From assembly GCA_045107005.1 (NCBI GenBank), contig JBGCFP010000040.1, forward strand, positions 25,269 through 89,268: a stretch of 64,000 nt of DNA. Reading direction: 5' to 3'. The stretch comes from JBCCMA01 sp045107005 (GTDB lineage Bacteria; Pseudomonadota; Gammaproteobacteria; Steroidobacterales; JBCCMA01). Within the stretch, counting starts at the first letter, position 1, and every line of letters begins with the position of its first letter. This document shows, one piece after another, positions 8,211 to 17,080 of this stretch. The notes under the pieces were generated by a model. It did not search any database. It had not been told where the DNA came from and saw nothing but the letters and a program-made list of their open reading frames with translations. A program made the position numbers and the translations under genes.

Positions 8211-9950
8211 ATGTTCCGGTTTTTTATCGCTGCCCTGCTGCTGGCCCCGTTTCTGGCCCTCGGCGGCTGTGCGACCGAGGTCGTCGCTCACAGCGATTGC
8301 CGTGACGGTGGCGCCAGCCACTGCGCGGACAGGCGCGCGCATCACACAAACACGCCGACCGCGGCACTGGCGACGCCGGACGCCTTTTCCGCTGACGTGG
8401 TGGAAACGATTCTGGCCAGCGGCGGCAATGCGATAGACGCCGCCGTTGCCGCAGCGCTGGTTCTGGCGGTGACGTATCCTGAGGCTGGCAACATTGGCGG
8501 CGGCGGGTTCATGCTGATCCACCACGATGGTCAACAGTATTTTCTGGACTATCGCGAAGTCGCCCCCAACGCGGCCAGCCGCGACATGTACCTCGACGAC
8601 AATGGCGATGTCATCAAAGACCTAAGCCTGGTGGGTCATCGCGCTGCTGGCGTTCCGGGCACGGTTGCCGGGCTGTGGGCAGCGCATCAGCGCTTCGGTT
8701 CGCTGCCGTGGGCTGAGCTGGTGGCCCCGGCGATCGCACTGGCTGGCAACGGTCAGAAAATGCCGGCGCATCTGGCGGCGCGCATTGCCGAATCCGTGGA
8801 GGATTTTCGCGGCAAAACCAATTTCTCGAACTATTTTGCCGGTGCCCGAGCGGGCGAGCCGTTTACGCAGCCAGAGCTTGCTGCCACGCTCCGTCGGGTC
8901 GCACAGCAAGGCCACGATGGTTTTTACAAGGGCCGCACCGCGCAGCTGATTGCAGCAGACATGGCCAGCAACGGCGGGTTGATCACCGCCGGCGATCTGG
9001 GCGACTACCGAGCGGTTTGGCGCGAGCCGCTGCGCGCCTCATGGCGCGACATGACGATCATCAGTGCGCCGCCCCCAAGCTCCGGCGGCTTTGCGGTCAT
9101 TCAGCTGCTCAAGATGAAAGAGCATTTGCGTGAGGCGTTTTCCGGCCTAGGGCATAACAGTGCCCAATACGTGCACCTGGTTGCCGAGATGGAGAAACGC
9201 GTGTTTGCCGATCGCGCGGTGTATTTTGGCGATCCGGACTTTGTCGATGTGCCCGTCGAAAAACTGATTGACCCGGACTACATCGCGCGACGAGCCGATG
9301 AGGTAAATCCGGTGTCGATCTCTTCGTTGGAATCCACCCGGCCGGGCCTCGAGGGTCGCCACACAACACATTTTTCAATCGTGGATTTTGACGGCAATGC
9401 CGTGTCGAACACTTACACGCTGAACACATGGTTTGGCAGCGGCGCGGTGGTGGCAGGTGCAGGGTTCTTGCTGAACAACGAAATGGACGACTTCAGCGCA
9501 AAACCCGGCGCAAAAAACTTCTATGGCGTGGTCGGCGGTGACGCGAACGCCATCGTTCCGCGCAAGCGCATGCTTTCTTCCATGTCACCAACGCTACTGC
9601 TGCGCGGCGACAACGTTGACATGGTGGTGGGTACGCCAGGCGGCTCGACCATCTTTACGTCGGTGTTCCAGACCATCGTCAATATTCTCGACTTTGATAT
9701 GAGCCCGGCGCAGGCGGTTGCCGTGCCGCGCTTTCATCATCAGCTGCTGCCACCTGACGAAGTCACGTTCAGCCCCAGTGCGCCGTTGCCGCACGCGACG
9801 CAGGACGCGCTGTCGGCCCGCGGTTACAACGTAAAACCGCACCCGTGGGAGTTTGGCGATGTACAGGTGGTGTGGCGTAACGGCGATCATTTCGAAAGTG
9901 GCTCAGACCCCCGTGGCCGCGGCGTTTCCCGATCAATCGAACCGCTCTGA
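8211..9950 (+). CDS. ggt: Gamma-glutamyltransferase (exported, probable lipoprotein)
   Basis: Ntn-hydrolase that cleaves gamma-glutamyl bonds, for example in glutathione, in the periplasm. The 579-residue precursor begins with a hydrophobic signal ending in LALGGC, a plausible lipobox with Cys near residue 20. The large-subunit region carries SGGNAIDAAVAAA and NIGGGGFM. The self-processing site is at H384-T385-T386, in RHTTHFSIVDFDGNAVS, with T385 as the expected nucleophile and first residue of the small subunit. The small subunit has NEMDDFS and the late GTPGGSTI motif. It is divergent from glnS and is followed at 10060 by another exported peptidase, so the two may work together in peptide scavenging (inference). 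Confidence 0.94.
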   Translation: MFRFFIAALLLAPFLALGGCATEVVAHSDCRDGGASHCADRRAHHTNTPTAALATPDAFSADVVETILASGGNAIDAAVAAALVLAVTYPEAGNIGGGGFMLIHHDGQQYFLDYREVAPNAASRDMYLDDNGDVIKDLSLVGHRAAGVPGTVAGLWAAHQRFGSLPWAELVAPAIALAGNGQKMPAHLAARIAESVEDFRGKTNFSNYFAGARAGEPFTQPELAATLRRVAQQGHDGFYKGRTAQLIAADMASNGGLITAGDLGDYRAVWREPLRASWRDMTIISAPPPSSGGFAVIQLLKMKEHLREAFSGLGHNSAQYVHLVAEMEKRVFADRAVYFGDPDFVDVPVEKLIDPDYIARRADEVNPVSISSLESTRPGLEGRHTTHFSIVDFDGNAVSNTYTLNTWFGSGAVVAGAGFLLNNEMDDFSAKPGAKNFYGVVGGDANAIVPRKRMLSSMSPTLLLRGDNVDMVVGTPGGSTIFTSVFQTIVNILDFDMSPAQAVAVPRFHHQLLPPDEVTFSPSAPLPHATQDALSARGYNVKPHPWEFGDVQVVWRNGDHFESGSDPRGRGVSRSIEPL

Positions 9951-10059
9951 CGCTGGTTGCAACCTTTTGCAACGCTGCTGCATCTGATGGGTATCGACGC
10001 CAGAGACCGCGTTTCGCTCGTCTGGCAGCGAGTTCAATCGATTTTTTGGGGAAGTCCGA

Positions 10060-11838
10060 ATGACCAAATCCTATTTGCGTGCTGTTTTCCTGGCGACCAT
10101 TACGCTGTTGTACACATCGTTGGCCCACGCTGCGGCCGAATCGCCCGCGTGGGTCGAACAGAGTAACGAGCACGCCAAGGTGCTGCTCGACATTTTCGCA
10201 AAATACAGTCCTGAGGGTGCCGGTAGCTTGGGCGTCGACGGGCTTGACGAGCAAATATCGGATCTCGGCGAGGGCGTGCACGAACGTGCGATGGCCGATA
10301 TCGAAAAGGCCATCGTCGAACTTCAAGGTCGTCTCGCAGACGCCACCCATCCGAAAGTACGCCAGGACATCGAAATACTCATTTTAGCGGCACGCGACAG
10401 CGTGCGTTCGCAGACGCTCGATCACGACAACATGCTGCCTTACATCAACGTCACGCAAACCGTGTTTCAAGGCACCCGCGCACTGATCGATGCGCAGATC
10501 CCGAAAGAGCGTTACCCCGCCGCCGTGGTTCGGTTGAAAAAATACGCAGGTATGACCAAAGGCTACGAGCCGTTAACCGAGCTGGCCAAAGCGCGCACGC
10601 TTGAGCGCTTCGATGAGACGGGGCTGATCGGTCCGTTTCGCGCCGAAGTGGAGCAGGATCTACAGCGCGCCGAGACGTTTATTACCGGCATGGAAACACT
10701 GCTCAGCGAGTCGGGCGTCAAGGGCTGGAAAAGGCCCTATAAGAAACTGGCCAAGCAGCTAACCGAGTACAACGACTGGCTGCGTGCGGAAATTCTGCCG
10801 CGCGCACGCGACGACTTTCGACTGCCGCCGATCATGTATGAGAATGCCCTGCACAACTGGGGCGTCGACGCAGCGCCGCTGGATCTGATCGCCGACGCCA
10901 CGGCTGGCTACATGGACATACGCAATGAAATGCAGGCGCTGGCACCGCTAGTTGCTGAACAAAAAGAATACGCCACCAAGGACTACCGCGAAGTCATTCG
11001 ATTGCTCAAGAATGAGCGCATTGGCGGCGACGAGCTGCTCGAATACTACACCGGCGTTCTGGGCAAACTCGAAGACATCATCGTACGCGAGAACCTCGTT
11101 TCCCTGCCCGATCGAGACGCCGGCATTCGCATGGCAAGCGCAGCGGAAACGGCGGCTCAACCGGCGGCTCACCTGGACATCCCAAGACTCATTGGCAACA
11201 CAGGCGAGTACCCGAGTTTCGTCCTCCCGCTGCTGACCAAAGCCGACGACGGCAGTTGGAATCATACCGACGACACCTACGAGGCCGGCACGTGGACGCT
11301 CACCGCGCACGAGGCACGCCCGGGTCACGAACTGCAGTTTTCCAGCATGATCGAAGGCGGCGTGTCGATTACGCGCGGTATTTTTGCGTTTAACAGTGCC
11401 AATGTCGAAGGCTGGGCGCTTTACGCCGAAGCCATCGCCAAGCCGTTTATGCCGCTGGATGCGCAGATGATCTCGCTGCAATATCGCCTCGCACGTGCGG
11501 CGCGCATGATGCTCGATCCGATGCTAAACCTCGGACTGATTTCACCCGAAGACGCGAAACGCATCCTGACCGACGACGTCGTGCTGGGCGAAAGCTGGGC
11601 GCAAAACGAAATTGAACGCTACACCTATCGGATGCCGGGCCAGGCTACGGCTTACTACTTTGGCTACCGCGCGCTGCAGTCGCTGCGCACGCAAACGGAA
11701 CTGGCACTGAAAGATCGCTTCGACGCACGCACGTTCCACGACTTTATTCTGGCGCAGGGCTTACTGCCACCCGAGATCCTGAAAAAAGCGTTGCTCGAAG
11801 AATACGTCCGTGCACAAAAAGGGACGAGCGGAGACTAG
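10060..11838 (+). CDS. DUF885 family exported metallopeptidase-like protein
   Basis: A 592-residue DUF885 protein, a family related to thermolysin-like zinc peptidases whose substrates are mostly unknown. A cleavable signal peptide is clear at the N-terminus (hydrophobic core then SLAHAAAES). The zinc site reads HEARPGHELQF, with H417, E418 and H423 arranged in the family's HExxPGH pattern, and the third ligand is probably E450 in EGWALYAE. GGGG-type ribosome site GGGGA lies upstream of the ATG. It lies 109 bp downstream of ggt on the same strand and ends in a strong hairpin terminator. Activity as a periplasmic peptidase is inferred from these motifs, not shown. Confidence 0.9.
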   Translation: MTKSYLRAVFLATITLLYTSLAHAAAESPAWVEQSNEHAKVLLDIFAKYSPEGAGSLGVDGLDEQISDLGEGVHERAMADIEKAIVELQGRLADATHPKVRQDIEILILAARDSVRSQTLDHDNMLPYINVTQTVFQGTRALIDAQIPKERYPAAVVRLKKYAGMTKGYEPLTELAKARTLERFDETGLIGPFRAEVEQDLQRAETFITGMETLLSESGVKGWKRPYKKLAKQLTEYNDWLRAEILPRARDDFRLPPIMYENALHNWGVDAAPLDLIADATAGYMDIRNEMQALAPLVAEQKEYATKDYREVIRLLKNERIGGDELLEYYTGVLGKLEDIIVRENLVSLPDRDAGIRMASAAETAAQPAAHLDIPRLIGNTGEYPSFVLPLLTKADDGSWNHTDDTYEAGTWTLTAHEARPGHELQFSSMIEGGVSITRGIFAFNSANVEGWALYAEAIAKPFMPLDAQMISLQYRLARAARMMLDPMLNLGLISPEDAKRILTDDVVLGESWAQNEIERYTYRMPGQATAYYFGYRALQSLRTQTELALKDRFDARTFHDFILAQGLLPPEILKKALLEEYVRAQKGTSGD

Positions 11839-11864
11839 GCAAAGCGCTCCACCAGTCGACCAGC

Positions 11865-11900
11865 AAAAGGGTCAGAGTGTTTTCACTCTGACCCTTTTTT
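11865..11900. terminator. Bidirectional rho-independent terminator
   Basis: A perfect 15-bp stem, AAAAGGGTCAGAGTG pairing with CACTCTGACCCTTTT, closed by a TTTT loop and followed by more T. A-tract and T-tract on opposite sides let it work in both directions, for the DUF885 gene and for the ferredoxin-NADP reductase gene that ends at 11905. Confidence 0.93.
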
Positions 11901-11904
11901 GAGT

Positions 11905-12936
11905 CTAGTCGCCGTCAACGCCCAAACGCTGCTGCACCAGCGGGCTGGTCGTTGTGTACTGCAGATGCACTTTCTTGCCAGGCTCGATGTGCGCCTTGGC
12001 GGCTACGGCCGCCAACGCGGCCTCGTGAAACCCACTCAGAATGAGTTTCTTCTTGCCGGGGTAATTGTTGATATCCCCGACCGCGAAGATTCCCGGTACG
12101 TTGGTCTGGAATTTTTCGGTATCCACATCGATGGTTTTGCGGGTGATCGTCAAACCCCAGTCAGCAATGGGTCCGAGTTTGGGCGCCAACCCGAAAAACA
12201 CCAGCATGTCGGTGGGTGTTAAACGCTGCATGCTGGATTTATTCAGTTCGACATCGACGCCAATGATCTGATCATTTTCGTGCTCGATGTTTTTCACTAC
12301 GGCGTTCTCGAGCATCGTAAGCTCGCCCTTGTCAGCCAGCGCCCGGGCTTGCGCAACCGTCGCCTCAGCCGCGCGGTATTCGTCGCGTCGGTGGACCAGC
12401 GTGACGCTGCGCGCGCTGCCTTGCAAAGCGACGGCCCAATCCAGTGCCGAGTCGCCGCCACCGGCAATCAAGACGTCACGATCGGCAAACTGCGCAGCCT
12501 CGCGCACCCGATAAAACACCGCCTTGTCTTCCAGTTCCGCTGCCCCGTTGGCACGCATCCTGCGCGGCTGAAACGAGCCGACGCCGCCTGCGATAATAAC
12601 AGTCTTGGTTTCGAATTCCGTACCCGCGTTGGTGACAACCCGAAACGGCCCGCTGCCGTCACCCGACACTTCGACGACCTCCTGCCCAAGATGCATCCCC
12701 GGTGAGAACGGTTCGATTTGCTTGAGCAAACGCTCGACCAGTTCTTCCGCGGTGCACACGGGAATCGCCGGGATATCGTAGATCGGTTTGTCGGGGTATA
12801 GCTCGATGCACTGGCCGCCCGCGGCACTGATCGAATCCACGACGTGTGCGGACAATCCGTGCAACCCCAGTTCAAACACTTGGAACAGGCCGCAAGGCCC
12901 CGCACCGACTATCACGGCGTCCGTTTTTATCGTCAT
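11905..12936 (-). CDS. Ferredoxin/flavodoxin-NADP(+) reductase, thioredoxin-reductase-like type
   Basis: A 343-residue FAD- and NADPH-binding flavoprotein that passes electrons between NADPH and ferredoxin or flavodoxin. The FAD site is VGAGPCG (residues 10-16) and the NADP site is in AGGGDSALDWA. The CxxC redox motif of true thioredoxin reductases is absent, and the segment GLAPKLGPIADWGL near the C-terminal FAD motif matches the YumC-like reductase group. FAVGDINNYPGKKKLI is the second FAD motif. It is the second gene after an enoyl-CoA hydratase, with only 14 bp between them, so the two are likely co-transcribed. Which ferredoxin it serves is not apparent. Confidence 0.92.
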   Translation of the reverse strand: MTIKTDAVIVGAGPCGLFQVFELGLHGLSAHVVDSISAAGGQCIELYPDKPIYDIPAIPVCTAEELVERLLKQIEPFSPGMHLGQEVVEVSGDGSGPFRVVTNAGTEFETKTVIIAGGVGSFQPRRMRANGAAELEDKAVFYRVREAAQFADRDVLIAGGGDSALDWAVALQGSARSVTLVHRRDEYRAAEATVAQARALADKGELTMLENAVVKNIEHENDQIIGVDVELNKSSMQRLTPTDMLVFFGLAPKLGPIADWGLTITRKTIDVDTEKFQTNVPGIFAVGDINNYPGKKKLILSGFHEAALAAVAAKAHIEPGKKVHLQYTTTSPLVQQRLGVDGD

Positions 12937-12950
12937 CGAAATCTCTCGAA

Positions 12951-13730
12951 TTACTTGCCGCGGAACGTCGCAGGGCGTTTTTCCAGGAAGGCGCTGACGC
13001 CCTCCGCGCAGTCTTCGCTAATGCGACACACCTGCTGTTCAACGGCTTCAGCGCGGAACACGGTGTCGAAATCCTGGTGCATGGCGCCGCGTAGAATCTT
13101 CTTGATCGACGCCATGGCAAGCGGAGCGCGATCCGCGAACGAATCAGCCCAGGCGAGCGTCGCCTCGCTCAGCTCATCAGCGGGTACCACGCGGTTAACC
13201 AGACCAAAATCCAGTGCACTTTGCGCGTTGACCCGCTCGGCTTCCACCAAAATCTGAAAGGCGCGCTTGTAACCCAGCTGTCGACCCATGACGAAATGCG
13301 CCCCGCCATCGGGTATCAATCCGATCGACGTGAACGGCGCGAGCAAGAAGGCGTTGTCCGCCATCACGGTGAGATCGCAGGCTAGTGCTACCGACAGGCT
13401 GACGCCCGCCGCCGCGCCGTGGATGGCGCTGATCACCGGTTTGGCGCAGCTTTCGATCGCATCAAACGTGGGTCGATACTCCTCGTTGAGCTGCTGGGTC
13501 AATGAATCCGCAAACCCTTCTTTCAAATCGGCGCCGGCGCCGAAACCGCGACCGCTTGCGTCCAGTACCACCACGCGCGAACCGTCTGCCGCTGCCGCAT
13601 CCAGGGCCTTGGGCAGTTCGGCGCGGAGCGTCACGTTAAATGCGTTCATCGCGTCCGGACGATTGATCGTCACCTTGGACACCCGCTCGCCAGGTTGGTA
13701 GATCACGGTCTCAAAAGAAGGCTCGGTCAT
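12951..13730 (-). CDS. Enoyl-CoA hydratase/isomerase family protein
   Basis: A 259-residue crotonase-fold protein. The oxyanion-hole segments are visible as FGAGADLKEG and HGAAAGVSLSVALACD, and the PDGGAHFVMGRQLGYKRA segment resembles PaaG-type hydratase/isomerases, where an Asp takes the catalytic role. The start is set at the ATG at 13730 because AAGGA lies seven bases upstream; the longer frame depends on a TTG. It likely acts in fatty-acid or aromatic acyl-CoA oxidation, but the substrate is unknown. The flavodoxin reductase gene follows on the same strand 14 bp later. Confidence 0.9.
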   Translation of the reverse strand: MTEPSFETVIYQPGERVSKVTINRPDAMNAFNVTLRAELPKALDAAAADGSRVVVLDASGRGFGAGADLKEGFADSLTQQLNEEYRPTFDAIESCAKPVISAIHGAAAGVSLSVALACDLTVMADNAFLLAPFTSIGLIPDGGAHFVMGRQLGYKRAFQILVEAERVNAQSALDFGLVNRVVPADELSEATLAWADSFADRAPLAMASIKKILRGAMHQDFDTVFRAEAVEQQVCRISEDCAEGVSAFLEKRPATFRGK

Positions 13731-13847
13731 GGCGGTGTCCTTGGGCAAAACTTGAAGCGTTGTGAAGAGGGCGCGTATTGTAGCGCGACCGCGACCCTTG
13801 ATTACAAGGTCCGGGACGCTGGCACCGCCGTTGCTCGAGATTCGTTG

Positions 13848-14531
13848 ATGACCGCTTCCTCAAAAACCGTGCGTATCGACACGCGCTTTCGTGGCCCACC
13901 CGACTCCGCCAACGGCGGCTATACCGCAGGTTTGCTTGCCGGTACCATCGATGGGCCAAGCGAGGTGACGCTGCGCGCGCCTCCACCGCTGGATACCAAC
14001 TTGACGCTTGCTGGCGACAATCAGACAGCCACGCTCACCGACGGCGACGTGTTGATCGCGACGGCGCGCGCCGCGCCCCTCGATCTGTCGCCCCCACCCC
14101 CGGTTGATTACGCCACAGCGCTTGGCGTGCGCGAGCAGTACGCCGGGTTCACAGCGCACAACTTCCCGGGCTGTTTTGTTTGCGGACCGGAGCGCGCCGA
14201 CACAGACGGAATGCGCGTCTTTGCGGCGCCGCATGCGGACCAGGTCGTCGCCGCGTGGCAAGCGCCGGGCGGCCCGTTCGATCCGTTGCTGATCCACGCG
14301 GCCCTGGACTGCCCGAGCTACTTCGCTCTGCGGGACAGCAGCCTGGTGGCGCTCCTCGGTCGCATGCACGGCGAGGTCTTCGCACACCCCCAGCCGCAGG
14401 AAACTTGCGTAGTCGTGGGCTGGGCTCTGGGACGCGAAGGTCGCAAATCGTACAGCGGTGCCGCCCTGTACGGCGCCGACAGTCGCCTGCTGGCCATGGC
14501 CCGAAATACCTGGATTGAGCTCAAGCCCTGA
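13848..14531 (+). CDS. Hypothetical protein, probable hotdog-fold thioesterase-like
   Basis: A 227-residue cytosolic protein without signal peptide or membrane segments. The pattern of two similar halves, with GGYTAGLLAG early and FDPLLIHAALDCPSYFAL later, suggests a double hotdog fold as in acyl-CoA thioesterases. A small cysteine motif, FPGCFVCGPER, lies in the middle and looks conserved-type. I set the start at the ATG at 13848 since the longer frame overlaps the divergent enoyl-CoA hydratase gene and looks non-coding. The family assignment is tentative and rests on pattern recognition only. Confidence 0.7.
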   Translation: MTASSKTVRIDTRFRGPPDSANGGYTAGLLAGTIDGPSEVTLRAPPPLDTNLTLAGDNQTATLTDGDVLIATARAAPLDLSPPPPVDYATALGVREQYAGFTAHNFPGCFVCGPERADTDGMRVFAAPHADQVVAAWQAPGGPFDPLLIHAALDCPSYFALRDSSLVALLGRMHGEVFAHPQPQETCVVVGWALGREGRKSYSGAALYGADSRLLAMARNTWIELKP

Positions 14532-14652
14532 CTTCCCGACTGCCGTTGCGCGCGGCGAAGCGTCCGACCACCACCTGTCATGACCGTGTTAACGACTCAA
14601 TTCCGGTATGATTCGCGGCTTCTGACTTTCGCACTGACCCACGGAGCTGACC

Positions 14653-15642
14653 ATGCCAAAGCAAGTTGTTTTTCACCAGACTGGCGACGCCGACGTCCTG
14701 AAACTCGAAGAGCAGGCGCTGGCCGAACCGGGCAAGGGCGAAGTGCGCATCGCCGTTGACGCCATTGGCCTGAACCGCGCGGAAGTCATGTTTCGTCGCG
14801 GCGCCTATCTCGAGCAACCCAAACTGCCTTCGCGGATCGGGTACGAAGCCTCGGGACGCATCGACGCCCTCGGCGAGGGCGTCACCGGTCTTGAGATCGG
14901 TCAGCAGGTGAGCACGATTCCTGCGTTTTCCATGACCGAATACGGCGTTTATGGCCAGAGCGCCATTGTCCCGGCTCACGTCGTTGCACCCTACCCTGAG
15001 AGTTTGAGCCCGGCCGAGGGCACGTCGATCTGGATGCAGTATCTGACCGCGTACGGCGCTCTGATTCAGTACGGCAACACCAGCAAAGGGCACCATGTCG
15101 TGATCACCGCCGCAAGCAGCAGCGTCGGCATTGCCGCCATCCAAATCGCCAACGCCGCTGGCGCAACCAGCATCGCGACCACGCGCGGACCGTCCAAAGT
15201 GCAGGCGCTCCTTGATGCCGGCGCCGATCACGTGATTGTCACCGAGAAAGAGAATCTGGTGGAGCGGGTCATGGACATCACCGGAGGCGCCGGCGCGGAT
15301 CTGGTGTTTGACCCGGTCGCCGGCCCGATGCTCGACCAGCTCGCCCAAGCCACGAAGCCCGGCCGCACCGTCTATGTCTACGGTGCGCTGTCGCCCGAGC
15401 CAACGCCGTTTCCGCTGATGCCGGCGCTCGGTCGCGGCTTGTCGATTCGCGGCTACACGCTGTTCGAAGTCACCGCCAAGCCCGAAGACATGGCGCGTGC
15501 CAAGCAGTTTGTCTACGACGGGCTGGCCAGCGGTGCTTACAAACCGGTGATCGCCAAGACGTTCCCGCTCGATCAAATCGTCGAAGCGCACGAGTACATG
15601 GAGTCCAACGCGCAGTTCGGCAAGATCGTTGTTTTGACTTAG
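14653..15642 (+). CDS. Zinc-type alcohol dehydrogenase-like / NADPH:quinone reductase family protein (MDR)
   Basis: A 329-residue medium-chain dehydrogenase/reductase. The N-terminal GroES-like domain has IGLNRAEVMFRRGAY and GYEASGRIDALGEGV, typical of quinone reductases, and it lacks the Cys/His zinc ligands of true alcohol dehydrogenases. The Rossmann domain shows SSSVGIAAIQIANAAGA as the NADP-binding turn. AGADHVIV and GGAGADLVFDPVAG follow in the expected order. The likely reaction is NADPH-dependent reduction of quinones or enones. The stop lies four bases before the GTG start of the next membrane protein gene, so the two probably form an operon. Confidence 0.9.
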   Translation: MPKQVVFHQTGDADVLKLEEQALAEPGKGEVRIAVDAIGLNRAEVMFRRGAYLEQPKLPSRIGYEASGRIDALGEGVTGLEIGQQVSTIPAFSMTEYGVYGQSAIVPAHVVAPYPESLSPAEGTSIWMQYLTAYGALIQYGNTSKGHHVVITAASSSVGIAAIQIANAAGATSIATTRGPSKVQALLDAGADHVIVTEKENLVERVMDITGGAGADLVFDPVAGPMLDQLAQATKPGRTVYVYGALSPEPTPFPLMPALGRGLSIRGYTLFEVTAKPEDMARAKQFVYDGLASGAYKPVIAKTFPLDQIVEAHEYMESNAQFGKIVVLT

Positions 15643-15646
15643 GTTC

Positions 15647-16570
15647 GTGTACAACCTTAAGTGGTTGTCCCGGGTAGCGCGCCAGGGCTTATCCGATCTG
15701 GCGCCGTCCATTCGCCAATCGTTCAACGACAATCCGGACGACGATCGTCTCACGTTAGTCTACGGCGAGATGCCACGGCGGAACATTCTGATCATCGCGC
15801 TGCTCGGGTGGCTGGGCGGGGCGATCTTTGCGCGCGGCTTTGCACAGTGGCCTTTTATCGATCTGGTGAATTGGCCCGCCGTGGCGCTGGCCGCCATCCA
15901 CGCACTGCTGATTCGACGCTACCTGTTCGAAACCGAGCACGCGCGGCCGGACGATTTTCCGTGGCTCGCCGCGTCGATGGCACCCGCCGTCGGGCTGCTC
16001 GCTGTGTTTTCGTTCGCATCAACTTTGATCGCAGGTCCCGAGGGAACGTCCACGACCGTACTGGCATGGATCGGTACGACGTTAATTGCCCTCACCCATG
16101 CACTGGGGGTTGCCGCCTCTTTCGCCATTGCCCTTGCTGCGCTGTGCTATCGCCCGGACTGGCCTCGCGCGCTGGTGTCGCTGGCCAAGCAGCTGTTCAT
16201 GTTTCGCTTGATGGTTTTTGTGACGACGCTGATCGTCCTTGAAATCGGCATCGTCGGGCCGATTGTCTCCCAACTGCTGCAGAACATTCTGGGTTTTTCG
16301 GTGCCGGACTGGTTGCCGGATCTGTTCGATCAGCTCAGCTACGCCGGGTTGCTGGGTATTGTTTATCTGGCCGTCATCGGTGCGACGTGGACGGTATGCC
16401 GTCAGCGCTTTGGACACTTGCTCAGCAGCGGCGACGTGGACGTCCTCAGCACCGTGGCGGCGATGGCCGTGGATCCTGAAAAAAGTGCCAAAAAAGAAGC
16501 CAGGCAACTGGCCAAGCTCGAGAAGGCGGAAAAAAAGAAGCGCAAAAAGGAGTCGAAGCCGCCAGAGTGA
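15647..16570 (+). CDS. Polytopic membrane protein of unknown function with Lys-rich tail
   Basis: A 307-residue protein starting at a GTG four bases after the quinone-reductase-like gene. Six or seven hydrophobic segments are visible, such as NILIIALLGWLGGAIFA, LLAVFSFASTLIAG and LGIVYLAVIGATW. The last 30 or so residues are a charged, Lys-rich cytoplasmic tail (repeats of KKEA, KLEK, KKKRKK). I do not recognise the family. The close spacing with the upstream reductase suggests co-expression, but gives no clear functional clue. The gene ends 41 bp from the converging tail-tube-like gene. Confidence 0.8.
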   Translation: MYNLKWLSRVARQGLSDLAPSIRQSFNDNPDDDRLTLVYGEMPRRNILIIALLGWLGGAIFARGFAQWPFIDLVNWPAVALAAIHALLIRRYLFETEHARPDDFPWLAASMAPAVGLLAVFSFASTLIAGPEGTSTTVLAWIGTTLIALTHALGVAASFAIALAALCYRPDWPRALVSLAKQLFMFRLMVFVTTLIVLEIGIVGPIVSQLLQNILGFSVPDWLPDLFDQLSYAGLLGIVYLAVIGATWTVCRQRFGHLLSSGDVDVLSTVAAMAVDPEKSAKKEARQLAKLEKAEKKKRKKESKPPE

Positions 16571-16611
16571 CCCCGACTCGCCCGCCATCCATAAAGGCAA
16601 TAGAAACTCGG

Positions 16612-17040
16612 CTAACCGTTCACCAGCTTCATGCCTTCGTGTGCCACTTCAAGAGTTTCGATGGCAACGTCACTGCTGGTCGAGCGAAAGCGCGGCGACT
16701 TGAGCGCCACCGGCCACGCATTACGCAACCGCCAGACGACCACCGGATCGTGCTGCTCGTTGAGCGCCTGAATCGTCAAATCGCGACGTTCAACCTGATT
16801 GAGCTGGATGGTTTCAAGCCAGTCGAAGAATTCATTGTCGCCCAAAACAATGCCGCGCTTGAGCGTCACGTTTCCATGTTTCGGTAAGCCCGGCATTTTG
16901 AGCGCTGTGTACGACGGGCTGTTGCCTTCGCGGTACTCGATGATGTCATGCTCCACATCAAGCCCCGACACTTCGGTAAAGCCAAGACGCGCTCCAGCCC
17001 ACTCCACTTGAAAATGAAAGCTTGTTAATGGATAGGTCAT
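16612..17040 (-). CDS. Phage tail tube protein (T4 gp19-like), orphan
   Basis: A 142-residue protein of the conserved phage-tail family (T4 gp19-like) that forms the inner tube in contractile tails and in extracellular contractile injection systems. Recognisable features are the opening YPLTSFHFQVEW, the FTEVSGLDVEHDIIEYREG segment, KMPGLPKHGNVTLKRG and the late SDVAIETLEVAHEG. The length is normal for the family. AAGGA lies eight bases before the ATG. It is the second gene of a pair with a similar protein upstream. No sheath, baseplate, spike or AAA+ gene lies nearby, which is unusual. A self-standing role or use of a system elsewhere in the genome are both possible. Confidence 0.88.
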   Translation of the reverse strand: MTYPLTSFHFQVEWAGARLGFTEVSGLDVEHDIIEYREGNSPSYTALKMPGLPKHGNVTLKRGIVLGDNEFFDWLETIQLNQVERRDLTIQALNEQHDPVVVWRLRNAWPVALKSPRFRSTSSDVAIETLEVAHEGMKLVNG

Positions 17041-17080
17041 GGTCCGTTTCCTTCGAGATAAATAATGGGTTTGAGATGAA

